Assembly (NCBI RefSeq): GCF_004328075.1
Contig: NZ_SJFN01000007.1
Location: 1-64,000 of the forward strand
Length of the DNA stretch: 64,000 nucleotides
Origin: Siculibacillus lacustris
GTDB lineage: Bacteria > Pseudomonadota > Alphaproteobacteria > Rhizobiales > Ancalomicrobiaceae
Direction of reading: 5' to 3'
Shown: in pieces, positions 54,281 through 61,910 of the stretch
Position numbering within the stretch: position 1 is the stretch's first letter
Layout: every line of letters starts with the position of its first letter
Notes under the pieces: model-generated
What the model was told of the DNA's origin: nothing
The model's database searches: none
Seen by the model: only the letters and a program-made list of their open reading frames with translations
Made by a program: the position numbers and the translations under genes

Positions 54281-55246
54281 TCAGCCGTGCGAAAAGGTCG
54301 GTTCGGCGACGCGTCCGTCGCCCCACAGTTCGGCGGAGACGTCGGAGACCCCGGGAATGCCGCAGGCGTCGGCCCGGCAGCGGGCGCAGTGCGAGAAGAC
54401 GCGCAGATGCTCGGCGGCCGCCGCGCGGGCGCGGGCGCGGGCGACGATCCCGGGGGCCGGAAGGTGGGCGAGGTCGCCTTGCGGGATCAGCGGGATGACG
54501 TTGATCACCCGGGCCCCGGCAGCGGCGGTGACGCGCGCGACCTCGCCGACATGGGCCTCGTTGATCTCCGGAATCAGCACGGTGTTGATCTTGACGGTGA
54601 GGCCGCGGGCGGCAGCGGCGGCGATGCCGGCGAGCTGATTGGCGATCAGCCGTTCGGCCGCCGCCCGACCCGACAGGCCGCGGCCCTGCCAGCCGATCTT
54701 CGGGGCGATCCGCGCCTGGATCTCGGGATCGACGGCGTTGACGGTCACCGTCAGGGTGGCGACGCCCGCCGCGACGATCTCGTCGATCCGGTCGGGCAAC
54801 CTCAGGCCGTTGGTCGACAGGCACAGGACGAGATCGGGAAAGCGCGCGTGGATCCGTCGGAAGGCGTCGAGGGCATGATCGCTGGCCAGCGGATCGCCCG
54901 GCCCGGCGATGCCGACCACCGCGAGGTTGGGCAACAGCGTCAGCGCCCGCGCGACGATGGTCTCCGCCTCGTCCGGGGCGATCAGCCGGCTCGCCACGCC
55001 CGGGCGATGTTCGACGTCGTTGAAGTCGCGGCGGCAGAAGGCGCAGGCGATGTTGCAGCGGGGCGAGACCGGCAGATGCAGCCGGGCGCTCGCCGCATGT
55101 CCGGCGGCGGTGATCGAGAAGCAGGGATGGCGGCCCTCCAGCTCGGGGAAGGCCGGCGTCGACGCCGCGGTGCGCATCGCGCTCGACGGGCAGAGGTTGG
55201 TGGCACCTTCGGGCACCGGATCGAAGGGCGGACGATGCTCGATCAT
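54281..55246 (-). CDS. marB: NifB-like radical SAM cofactor maturase (MarB)
   Basis: ATG 55246 overlaps the NifX-like stop by four bases; the product has 321 residues. It shows the NifB pattern: HPCF (Cys42), RLHLPVSPRCNIACAFCRRDF with the radical SAM CX3CX2C at 64-71, VVGIAGPGDPLAS, NTVLIPEINEAHV and the C-terminal CARCRADACG (Cys287, Cys290). Full-length NifB usually has a fused NifX-like domain; here that domain is the separate gene just upstream. It should build the 8Fe-9S-C type precursor for the nitrogenase-like enzyme. No NifEN genes are in the window. Confidence 0.82.
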   Translation of the reverse strand: MIEHRPPFDPVPEGATNLCPSSAMRTAASTPAFPELEGRHPCFSITAAGHAASARLHLPVSPRCNIACAFCRRDFNDVEHRPGVASRLIAPDEAETIVARALTLLPNLAVVGIAGPGDPLASDHALDAFRRIHARFPDLVLCLSTNGLRLPDRIDEIVAAGVATLTVTVNAVDPEIQARIAPKIGWQGRGLSGRAAAERLIANQLAGIAAAAARGLTVKINTVLIPEINEAHVGEVARVTAAAGARVINVIPLIPQGDLAHLPAPGIVARARARAAAAEHLRVFSHCARCRADACGIPGVSDVSAELWGDGRVAEPTFSHG

Positions 55247-55620
55247 GCCCGGACCTCCGCGGCGGCGCGCTCTTCGGCGAAGAAATCGGCGAGTTCGGCG
55301 AGCGTCGCGGCGACGCTCTCGTCGCTCTCGAAGGCGAGGACGCCGAGCTTGTTCAGCCGGGTCAGCGCACAGTCGCCGATCCGGGTGACCACCACCGCGC
55401 GGCAGTCGGCGACGAGCTCGACCGAGCGGTCCATCGCCGCCGCCGGATCGACCGCATGGCCGCAGGCCGCTTCGTTGGCGCGCGTCTCGACCAGACGCGG
55501 AGCCCCCTCGCCGAGGTGCCAGATCGCGAAGACCTCGGCCGAGCCGAAATGCTCGGTGACGGCGCGGCCGTCGCGGCTGCCGACGGCGACGGCGATCGGG
55601 GGGCGGGCGCGGATCGACAT
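55243..55620 (-). CDS. NifX/NafY-like iron-sulfur cofactor-binding protein
   Basis: The 125-residue protein has the fold of dinitrogenase iron-molybdenum cofactor-binding proteins: IAVAVGSRDGRAVTEHFGSAEVFAIWHLGEG, then CRAVVVTRIGDCALTRLNKLGVLAFESDESVAATLAEL. The His of EHFG and the GDC/RLNKLGV region match the conserved features. It lies between the marK-like and NifB-like genes with a 4-base overlap to the latter, so it probably carries the precursor cluster from the maturase to the catalytic subunits. Confidence 0.82.
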   Translation of the reverse strand: MSIRARPPIAVAVGSRDGRAVTEHFGSAEVFAIWHLGEGAPRLVETRANEAACGHAVDPAAAMDRSVELVADCRAVVVTRIGDCALTRLNKLGVLAFESDESVAATLAELADFFAEERAAAEVRA

Positions 55621-55632
55621 CGTCCCCTCCGG

Positions 55633-57015
55633 TCAGCCGAGCGTCGAGGCGCGCACGACGGTGGTGTAGACGTGCTCGACCAGGGTCAGCGCGCCGCGCC
55701 AACCGACGTGGCTGCGCGACAGCACCACCTCGTCGGTCGCCGGATAACCGATCTCGACCAGCGGCGCGCCGATCTCGCGGGCGAGCCCGGCCTCCCAGGT
55801 CGACCCGAAGACGATCGGGTATTCGCCGTGGCGGTCATGGTCGCGGATCAGGCGATGGACGGTCGGGCCGTCCTGGGCGAAGACGACCTCGGCATCGACG
55901 CCCTCGGCGAGGTTGCGGAAGGCGGCCCGGATGCCGTCGCGCGCCGATTCCGGCGGGTTCTCGGTCAGGACGATCGCCCCCGGCGACAGGCCGAGCTGCT
56001 CGACCATGAAGCCGGCGACGGCCAGCGCATAGGCGCTCTCGCCGGCGACGATCACCTGCGACGGCAGCCGATACTGGCTGGTGCAGCCGGAATAGAAGGC
56101 CGAGAAGTCGCGCAGGTAGAGCCAGTGCTCCCGCTCCTCGCGGGCGGCGAAATCCTCGACGACGCGCGCCTCGATGCCGGCGAAGGCCGCCACTTGGGCC
56201 AAGAAGGCGCGGGTCGCCCGCGCGCCGATCGGCAGACGCGGCAGGTGCAGGAACGGCTGATCGTAGCTGCGCTCCAAGTGGCGGGCGATGCCGAGCCCGA
56301 GCCAGGGCGAGACGACCAGATTGAAGGCGGCCTCCGGGATCCGCTTCCACTCGGCGACACCGTCCGAGGCCGGGCCGAACAGAATCGCGACCTCGAGGCC
56401 GATGCCTTCGAGCAGGCGCTTCAGTTCGCCGAGATCGCCGCGCCAGAACGGGTTCTGGTAGGGAAGCGCCGACCAGACGTTGACCCGCCGCGCCCGCTTC
56501 GGCGCCGTCGACGGGCCGACGAACTGGTCGACGATCGCCTTGGCGATGATCTCGTGGCCGGTGAAGTTGTTGCCGCGATAGCCGGTGGTCTCGGCGAAGA
56601 CCAGAGGCGCGCCGCGCCGGCGCCAGCGGGCGACGACGTTCTCGACGTCGTCGCCGACCAGACCCGGGATGCAGCCGGTCTGGACCACGAAGAGATCGGC
56701 CTCCATCACCTTCAGCGTCGCGTCGATCAGCTCGTCGAGCCGATCGGCGCCGCCGAAGATCACCTCGCGATTGCCGATGTTGGTCGAGGGCACGTGGAAC
56801 TCGCCGCCCTGGTAGCCGGAGATGCCGGACAGCGCATGGAACTGCTTCTGCGCGCAGCCGGGGCCGCAATGGGTGATCGGCACGGCGTTCGGGATCGCAA
56901 TGACGCTGAGCAGCGCGCCGAGCGCACAGCCGTAGCGCACCTGCTCGACGGCGCCGGGGGCGGCGTGGAATTCGGCTTCCGAGGTGCGGGTCGCGGCTTT
57001 GGCGGGTCTCAGCAT
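55633..57015 (-). CDS. marK: NifK-like beta subunit of methylthio-alkane reductase (MarK)
   Basis: The 460-residue protein is a NifK/NifN-type oxidoreductase. P-cluster-type cysteines are seen at Cys30 (RYGCALGA), Cys54 (THCGPGCAQKQ; an extra Cys at 50) and Cys115 (VQTGCIPGLVGDDVENV). The C-terminal half has the paired Rossmann-like layout ending EIGYPATDEVVLSRSHVGWRGALTLVEHVY. It overlaps the marD-like gene by seven bases, so the two subunits are translated together. It lacks the long N-terminal extension of NifK, as in nitrogenase-like group proteins. Confidence 0.82.
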   Translation of the reverse strand: MLRPAKAATRTSEAEFHAAPGAVEQVRYGCALGALLSVIAIPNAVPITHCGPGCAQKQFHALSGISGYQGGEFHVPSTNIGNREVIFGGADRLDELIDATLKVMEADLFVVQTGCIPGLVGDDVENVVARWRRRGAPLVFAETTGYRGNNFTGHEIIAKAIVDQFVGPSTAPKRARRVNVWSALPYQNPFWRGDLGELKRLLEGIGLEVAILFGPASDGVAEWKRIPEAAFNLVVSPWLGLGIARHLERSYDQPFLHLPRLPIGARATRAFLAQVAAFAGIEARVVEDFAAREEREHWLYLRDFSAFYSGCTSQYRLPSQVIVAGESAYALAVAGFMVEQLGLSPGAIVLTENPPESARDGIRAAFRNLAEGVDAEVVFAQDGPTVHRLIRDHDRHGEYPIVFGSTWEAGLAREIGAPLVEIGYPATDEVVLSRSHVGWRGALTLVEHVYTTVVRASTLG

Positions 57016-58535
57016 GCGGGTTCCTCCGCCCGAACCCGTTCGGGCGGGGCCGCGTAGGGGTTGGTCTCGGCGAGCCAGGCGGGCGAATAGGGGAAGCTCG
57101 AATGCGCCGCGACATCGGCGTAGAAGCGCTTCTTCGGAAGGGTGCGGAGGATCGCCCGGCCGATGGTCAGGAGCCCGTCGTAGGCCAGCCCGTCGTTGGA
57201 ATAGAAGATCGGCAGCACCGGAATGCCCATGCGGGCGGCGAGCGAGGCCATGGCGCCGGTGTGGCGGGTGACGATGAAGTCGGGGTTGGCCCGCTTCAGC
57301 GCGGCATGGGCCTGGAAGTGCTGATCGGGGCTGACGGTGAAGTTCGGGACGTCGCCGGTGGTGTCGATCAGGTGGCCGAGCGAATCCTGGCGCGGATCGC
57401 GGCTGTCGGTCATCGGGTCGTGGTGGAAGGAGAAGGTGCCGTCGACTTCGACCCCGAGTTCGCGCAGGTCGGCGATCAGGCCATGGGCGAAGGCGGCGCC
57501 GGCGGCGACGAAGCCCTTCTTGCCCTTCAACTTTTCACGCAAGGTGGCGAGTTCGGGGGCGATCCGGGCGCGCTCCGCAGCGATCACCGCCTCGACCCGA
57601 TCCTCGCGGCCGGTGACCCGGGCGATGTCGCGCAGCCAGGCGTCGGTGGCGTCGAGCCCGTAGGGCAGCGGCGCACGGATCTCCGGCACGCCGTATTCCT
57701 GCTCGAGCCCGGTCGCGAGATAGGACAGCACGAAGCACATGGTGACCGTCGCCGCGGCCGAGGAGAGTTCGGCGAGGCGCTCCAGCGTGTTGCCGCCCAT
57801 CACCAGATTGACCCGCAGGCCGAGCGGGGCGACCAGCGGCGTGAACACGTCGGGGCCGCCGAGATGGATGACGTTGAGGAGATCGGGATCGGTCTTCGCA
57901 GGGGCGCGGTCGACCAGCTTGCGCAGGATCCCGTGTTCGATCACGTCCCAGCCGTTCGACCAATGCTTGGACTTGAAGCCCTCGCAATGGAGCGTGACCA
58001 CGGGAATGCCGAGCTCGTCCTCGAGCGCCCGGGCGGTGCCGTCGACGTCGTCGCCGATGATGCCGGTGGCGCAGGAGGTGGCGACGAAGATCACCCGCGG
58101 CGCGTGGCGCTCGAAAGCCTCGCGGATCGCCGCGGCCAGCCGGTCGACGCCGCCGAACACCATGTCCTGCTCGCCGAGATTGGAGCAGACCGAATGCGGA
58201 TCTTCGGGCTTCCAGCCGCGGCGCTCGGCGAGGTCGCGGGCGTAGCGGGCGGTGAAGGACTGACTGGCGGCGCAGCCGATCGGCGAATGCTGGATCACCA
58301 CCGAATCGCGGATGATCGTCGCATTGGTCACCGCGATGTGCTCGGCGCACATCGAGGCCTGGGAGAACGGGCTCGCCGTCTCGCACAGGCGCCGTCCGCC
58401 GGGACGGGCGTGGCCGCAGCCATGGGTGGCGACGCTGTCGGCGGCGAGCTGCGACGCCGATCCGTCCCATTGGGTGATCGTCCCGAGGCGTTGCTCGCGG
58501 GTCTCCGCCTCGACGGTTCTGAGATTGATCGCCAT
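57009..58535 (-). CDS. marD: NifD-like catalytic subunit of methylthio-alkane reductase (MarD)
   Basis: ATG 58535 gives 508 residues. Cluster cysteines comparable to NifD Cys62, Cys88 and Cys154 are Cys63, Cys88 (SPIGCAAS) and Cys155 (TSCATGIIGDDVDG). Cys267 in TMCFVLSYLATGLEQEYGVPE matches the NifD cofactor-ligand Cys275. By contrast the residues matching Gln191 and His195 are Trp192 and Trp196 (CEGFKSKHWSNGWD), and the region of His442 reads LPIFYSNDG without His. The family reported as methylthio-alkane reductase cuts C-S bonds of 2-(methylthio)ethanol or dimethyl sulfide to give methanethiol. Placement in a sulfur island supports that role; substrate is inferred. Confidence 0.82.
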   Translation of the reverse strand: MAINLRTVEAETREQRLGTITQWDGSASQLAADSVATHGCGHARPGGRRLCETASPFSQASMCAEHIAVTNATIIRDSVVIQHSPIGCAASQSFTARYARDLAERRGWKPEDPHSVCSNLGEQDMVFGGVDRLAAAIREAFERHAPRVIFVATSCATGIIGDDVDGTARALEDELGIPVVTLHCEGFKSKHWSNGWDVIEHGILRKLVDRAPAKTDPDLLNVIHLGGPDVFTPLVAPLGLRVNLVMGGNTLERLAELSSAAATVTMCFVLSYLATGLEQEYGVPEIRAPLPYGLDATDAWLRDIARVTGREDRVEAVIAAERARIAPELATLREKLKGKKGFVAAGAAFAHGLIADLRELGVEVDGTFSFHHDPMTDSRDPRQDSLGHLIDTTGDVPNFTVSPDQHFQAHAALKRANPDFIVTRHTGAMASLAARMGIPVLPIFYSNDGLAYDGLLTIGRAILRTLPKKRFYADVAAHSSFPYSPAWLAETNPYAAPPERVRAEEPAC

Positions 58536-59110
58536 GCCGGTCTCGACTCCGTCGCTGGTTGCGGCATCCCGCGCCGCACCTCCGGTCGCCGCGACCGGCG
58601 CGCCCCGCCCGAGGGGTATCGCGCCGGCCGGCGACCATGGAGCGATCGGACCATGTAGTCGATAAAATGTGTAGATTTCTCGTTCCAAAATCGGCGGGCG
58701 AAAGCGACGGGTCTTGCCCGAAGCGGGGCTCGGAGAGAAATTTCGTCGACCGAAAGACCGAACACGCGCAAATACTTACGCTCGGCGCGGGACTTCTGCG
58801 CGCGGTCGCGACGGCGGACTGCGGCGGGGCCGGACGGGTTGCCGGGGCAGCGCCGCTCCGGGGTTCGTGCGGGATCGGAGGAAAACGCGCGCGAGCCGCG
58901 ACATCGGCCGCCGGGAGGCGGATCGGCGACGCCGTTCGCCGAAACCGCCGATCGGCGGCAAAGAAAGTCGGATCGGGGGAACCGGTTGGAATGCCAGACC
59001 ACGCCCGCCGGCGCGCTCTTCCCTATCCTGAAGACGCTCCGATCGATCGGCGATCGGTGATCGGCCGCGTCGGCTCCGCCGACCCGTTCTCAGTCTGGGA
59101 GTGTCTCGCG
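58536..59110. promoter_or_regulatory. 575-base intergenic region with candidate mar promoter
   Basis: On the minus strand TTGGAA (58683-58688), a 17-base spacer and TTATCG (58660-58665) form a sigma-70-like promoter in an AT-rich patch about 125 bases before marD. I see no -24/-12 sigma-54 element. No gene with family features lies here; the plus-strand open frames are high-GC and non-homologous. The hydrolase promoter on the other strand is not identifiable. Confidence 0.45.
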
Positions 59111-59698
59111 ATGACGGTTCTCGTCCTGCCCGGTCTTCACGGCTCCGGTCCCGGCCACTGGCAGCACGCCTGGCTCGAGGACATCGAGGATTCGGTGCTG
59201 GTCGAACAGCGCGATTGGTCGCGGCCGGATCGCGGCGCCTGGGTCGAAACGGCGTGCCGCGCGGTCCGAGCCCATCCCGGGGCGCTGCTGGTCGGCCACA
59301 GCCTCGGGGCGATCCTGATCGCCCATCTCGCCGCCGATCACCCGGAGTTGCCGATCGGCGGGGCGCTGCTGGTCGCCCCGGCCGACGTCGAGGCCGCCCA
59401 CGATCACCATGTCGTCGCCGGCTTCGCACCCTTGCCGAGCCGCCCCTTCGCCTTTCCGTCGATCCTGGTGGCGAGCCGCGACGATCCGTGGATGCCGTTC
59501 GATCGTGCCCGCGTCCTCGCCAACATCTGGGAGAGCGCGCTGGTCGATCTCGGGCGGGCCGGCCACGTCAATGCCGAGAGCGGGCTGGGGCGCTGGGCCG
59601 AGGGCCGTCGCCTCCTCGCCCGCATCGATGGCGTCCGCCGGCCGAGCCCGGCGCTGCGGCAACGCCCGTCGCTGCACCTGGTCGCCGCCGCCGGCTGA
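59111..59698 (+). CDS. RBBP9/YdeN-family small alpha/beta hydrolase
   Basis: The 195-residue protein starts at ATG 59111 (MTVLVLPGLHGSGPGHWQHAW). The nucleophile Ser is in LLVGHSLGAILIAHL, the Asp in ASRDDPWMPFDRA and the His in GRAGHVNAESGLGRW, giving a complete Ser-Asp-His triad. The family contains small serine hydrolases of mostly unknown substrate. It is divergent from the mar genes and upstream of the aminotransferase gene. A link to sulfur metabolism is only positional. Confidence 0.85.
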   Translation: MTVLVLPGLHGSGPGHWQHAWLEDIEDSVLVEQRDWSRPDRGAWVETACRAVRAHPGALLVGHSLGAILIAHLAADHPELPIGGALLVAPADVEAAHDHHVVAGFAPLPSRPFAFPSILVASRDDPWMPFDRARVLANIWESALVDLGRAGHVNAESGLGRWAEGRRLLARIDGVRRPSPALRQRPSLHLVAAAG

Positions 59699-59780
59699 GG
59701 AATTTCAGACCCGAGGAACCCGGATTTCCGGCAAACCGTGCCCCCCGAGCGCGGCCGGCGGGCAGCTCCATGCTTTGTCT

Positions 59781-59812
59781 ATCGTTCCGATCGACAATAT
59801 CGTCTGAACGAT
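59781..59812 (+). promoter_or_regulatory. Inverted repeat upstream of aminotransferase gene
   Basis: ATCGTTC (59781-59787) and GAACGAT (59806-59812) are perfect 7-base arms around an 18-base spacer that contains GATCGACAATATCG. The ACAATATC stretch is also present, on the opposite strand, in the cystathionine beta-synthase palindrome (GATATTGT). It lies about 60 bases upstream of ATG 59870, a likely operator position. Confidence 0.45.
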
Positions 59813-59869
59813 CCTCGGTGCGGCCGGAACCGGGGATCGACCGTGGCGGCCGGCGCCTTAGGATTCCCG

Positions 59870-61045
59870 ATGGTCAATTCCGTGTTCGGCGCCGGTGGCA
59901 CGTCGATCTTCGAAACCATGTCGCGGCTCGCCGCCGAGACCGGATCGATCAATCTCGGCCAGGGCTTCCCCGAAGGTCTCGAACCGCCGGAGGTGGTCGA
60001 GGCGGCGATCGCGGCCCTGCGCGCCGGACCGCATCAATATCCGCCGATGATGGGTGTGCCGGCGCTGCGCCGGGCCGTCGCCGAGAACACCAAACGGTTC
60101 CTCGGCCTCGACGTCGACTGGGAGCGCGAGGTGCTGGTCACGTCCGGCGCCACGGAAGCGCTGGCCGACGCCTTCTTCGGGCTGTTGGAGCCGGGCGACG
60201 AGGTGATCCTGTTCGAACCGGCCTACGACAGCTATGCGACGATCATCCGCCGCGCCGGGGCCATACCGGTGCCGGTCCGCCTCGCCCCGCCCGACTGGGC
60301 GCTGCCGCGCGAGCGGCTCGTCGACGCGCTGACGCCCAAGACCCGGGCGATCGTCGTCAACACGCCGATGAATCCGATCGGCAAGATCTTCGACGAGAGC
60401 GAGCTCGCCTTCCTCGCCGAATTGGTGCTCGAGCGCGATCTGGTGGTGATCGCCGACGAGGTCTACGAGCATCTGGTCCTCGACGGGCGGCGTCACCTCA
60501 CCTTGTTCGCCGATCCGCGGGTGCGCGACCGCGTGGTCCGCATCGGCTCGGCCGGCAAGACCTTCTCGGTCACCGGCTGGAAGGTCGGCTACGTCACCGC
60601 CGATGCGAAGTTGCTGGCGCCGATCGCCCGGGCCCATCAGTTCATCACCTTCACCACGCCGCCGGCGCTGCAGGCGGCGGTGGCCTTCGGGCTCGGTCTG
60701 CCGGACGCCTATTTCCTGGGGCTTCGTGCCGAACTCGCCCGGCGGCGCGATCTGCTGGTCGGAGGTCTCCGGGCGGCGGGCTTCGAAGTCGCCGACGTGG
60801 CGGCGACCTATTTCGCGGTCGCGGCGGTCGACGGGCTCGACGACGCCGGCGACGATTTCGCCTTCTGCAAGCGCCTGACGCTGGAGGCCGGAGTCACGGC
60901 GGTGCCGATCTCCTCCTTCTACGGCGCCCGCGACGTGCGCTCGCACATCCGCTTCTGCTTCGCCAAGCGCGAGGACACGCTGACGCAAGCGGTCGAACGG
61001 CTCGCCGCTTGGCGCCGCGGCGACCGCCTGCGCGCCGCCGAATGA
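59870..61045 (+). CDS. PLP-dependent aminotransferase, methionine aminotransferase-like (class I/II)
   Basis: ATG 59870 gives 391 residues. PLP Lys230 is in GSAGKTFSVTGWKVGY; other fold-type I features are LGQGFPEGLEPPEVVEAA, QYPPMMGVPALRRAV, NTPMNPIGKIFDESEL and IADEVYEHLV, with the C-terminal Arg in SHIRFCFAKRE. The pattern fits the YbdL/kynurenine-aminotransferase group, which can use methionine and 4-methylthio-2-oxobutyrate. It is coupled to metQ (possible 4-base overlap) and metNI, so methionine or its keto acid is the likely substrate. Confidence 0.87.
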   Translation: MVNSVFGAGGTSIFETMSRLAAETGSINLGQGFPEGLEPPEVVEAAIAALRAGPHQYPPMMGVPALRRAVAENTKRFLGLDVDWEREVLVTSGATEALADAFFGLLEPGDEVILFEPAYDSYATIIRRAGAIPVPVRLAPPDWALPRERLVDALTPKTRAIVVNTPMNPIGKIFDESELAFLAELVLERDLVVIADEVYEHLVLDGRRHLTLFADPRVRDRVVRIGSAGKTFSVTGWKVGYVTADAKLLAPIARAHQFITFTTPPALQAAVAFGLGLPDAYFLGLRAELARRRDLLVGGLRAAGFEVADVAATYFAVAAVDGLDDAGDDFAFCKRLTLEAGVTAVPISSFYGARDVRSHIRFCFAKREDTLTQAVERLAAWRRGDRLRAAE

Positions 61046-61104
61046 GTCCCAAGGCCGTCCCGGCCGCTTCCCCCGATCCCTCCCCTGCCCCGAGGTTGTC
61101 CGAC

Positions 61105-61899
61105 ATGCGCCGTTCCTCCGCCCTCACTCTGGTCCTCGCCGGCGCGGCGCTGATCTGCGGCCTCGCCCTGCCGGCGTCGGCCGAGACCATCCGCTTCGGC
61201 GTCACCGCCGGACCCCATGCCCAGATCGCCGAAGCGCTGGTGCCGGTCGCCAAGGCCAAGGGTCTCGACGTCAAGATCGTCGAGTTCTCCGACGGCGCGC
61301 TGATCGATCCGGCGACCCAGGACGGCAGCCTCGACGCCAACGGCTTCCAGCACACGCCCTATCTCGATCAGCAGAACCAGGATCGCGGCCTCGACATCGT
61401 CTCGGTCGCCCGCACCGTGCTGCTGCCGATGGCCGGCTATTCGAAGAAGGTGAAGTCGCTCGCGGAGTTGAAGACCGGGGCGGTGATCTCGATCCCCAAC
61501 GATCCGTCGAACGGCGGCCGCGCGCTGAAGCTTCTCGAGGCCGGCGGCGTCATCAAGCTGACCCCGGGCTCGACCTTCAAGGCGACGGAATTCGACATCG
61601 TCGACAACCCCAAGAAGGTCAAGATCCTGGCGATGGAGACGGCGCAGCTGCCGCGCTCGCTCGACGACGTCGACTTCTCGGTGATCACCTCGCATTTCGC
61701 GATTTCCGCCGGGCTGCTGCCGAGCCGCGACGCGATCCTGATCGAGAGCCAGCAGTCCGACTACTTCTGCCTGATCGGGGTCCAGCGGAAGCGCGCCGGC
61801 GAGCCCTGGGTGAAGATCCTGGCCGAGAGCTACCGCTCGCCGGAGGTCAAGGCGGCGATCGAAAAGACCTTCAAGGGCAACATCATCACCGCGTGGTGA
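61105..61899 (+). CDS. metQ: D-methionine-type ABC transporter substrate-binding protein MetQ
   Basis: From ATG 61105 the product has 264 residues; an in-frame ATG at 61042 overlaps the aminotransferase stop and would add 21 residues before the signal peptide. The signal sequence (ALTLVLAGAALICGLALPASAET) has no lipobox Cys, unlike many MetQ lipoproteins. The mature chain is NLPA/MetQ-like: IRFGVTAGPHAQIAEALVPVAKAKGLDVKIVEFSDGALIDPATQDGSLDANGFQHTPYL. It should deliver methionine or a related thioether to MetNI. Confidence 0.92.
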   Translation: MRRSSALTLVLAGAALICGLALPASAETIRFGVTAGPHAQIAEALVPVAKAKGLDVKIVEFSDGALIDPATQDGSLDANGFQHTPYLDQQNQDRGLDIVSVARTVLLPMAGYSKKVKSLAELKTGAVISIPNDPSNGGRALKLLEAGGVIKLTPGSTFKATEFDIVDNPKKVKILAMETAQLPRSLDDVDFSVITSHFAISAGLLPSRDAILIESQQSDYFCLIGVQRKRAGEPWVKILAESYRSPEVKAAIEKTFKGNIITAW

Positions 61900-61910
61900 G
61901 GAGGTCGGGC

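Noticed and set aside
51869-55669. A 1266-codon open frame on the plus strand across the dehydrogenase, marH and marB region
   Set aside because: It is antisense to genes with clear family motifs, is rich in Arg, Gly, Asp and Ala, and has no domain pattern. High GC makes stop codons rare in shadow frames.
53291-58535. True nitrogenase or vanadium/iron-only nitrogenase
   Set aside because: The residues matching Gln191 and His195 are Trp, His442 is not seen, and there are no nifEN, nifV or nifQ genes and no delta (AnfG-like) subunit nearby.
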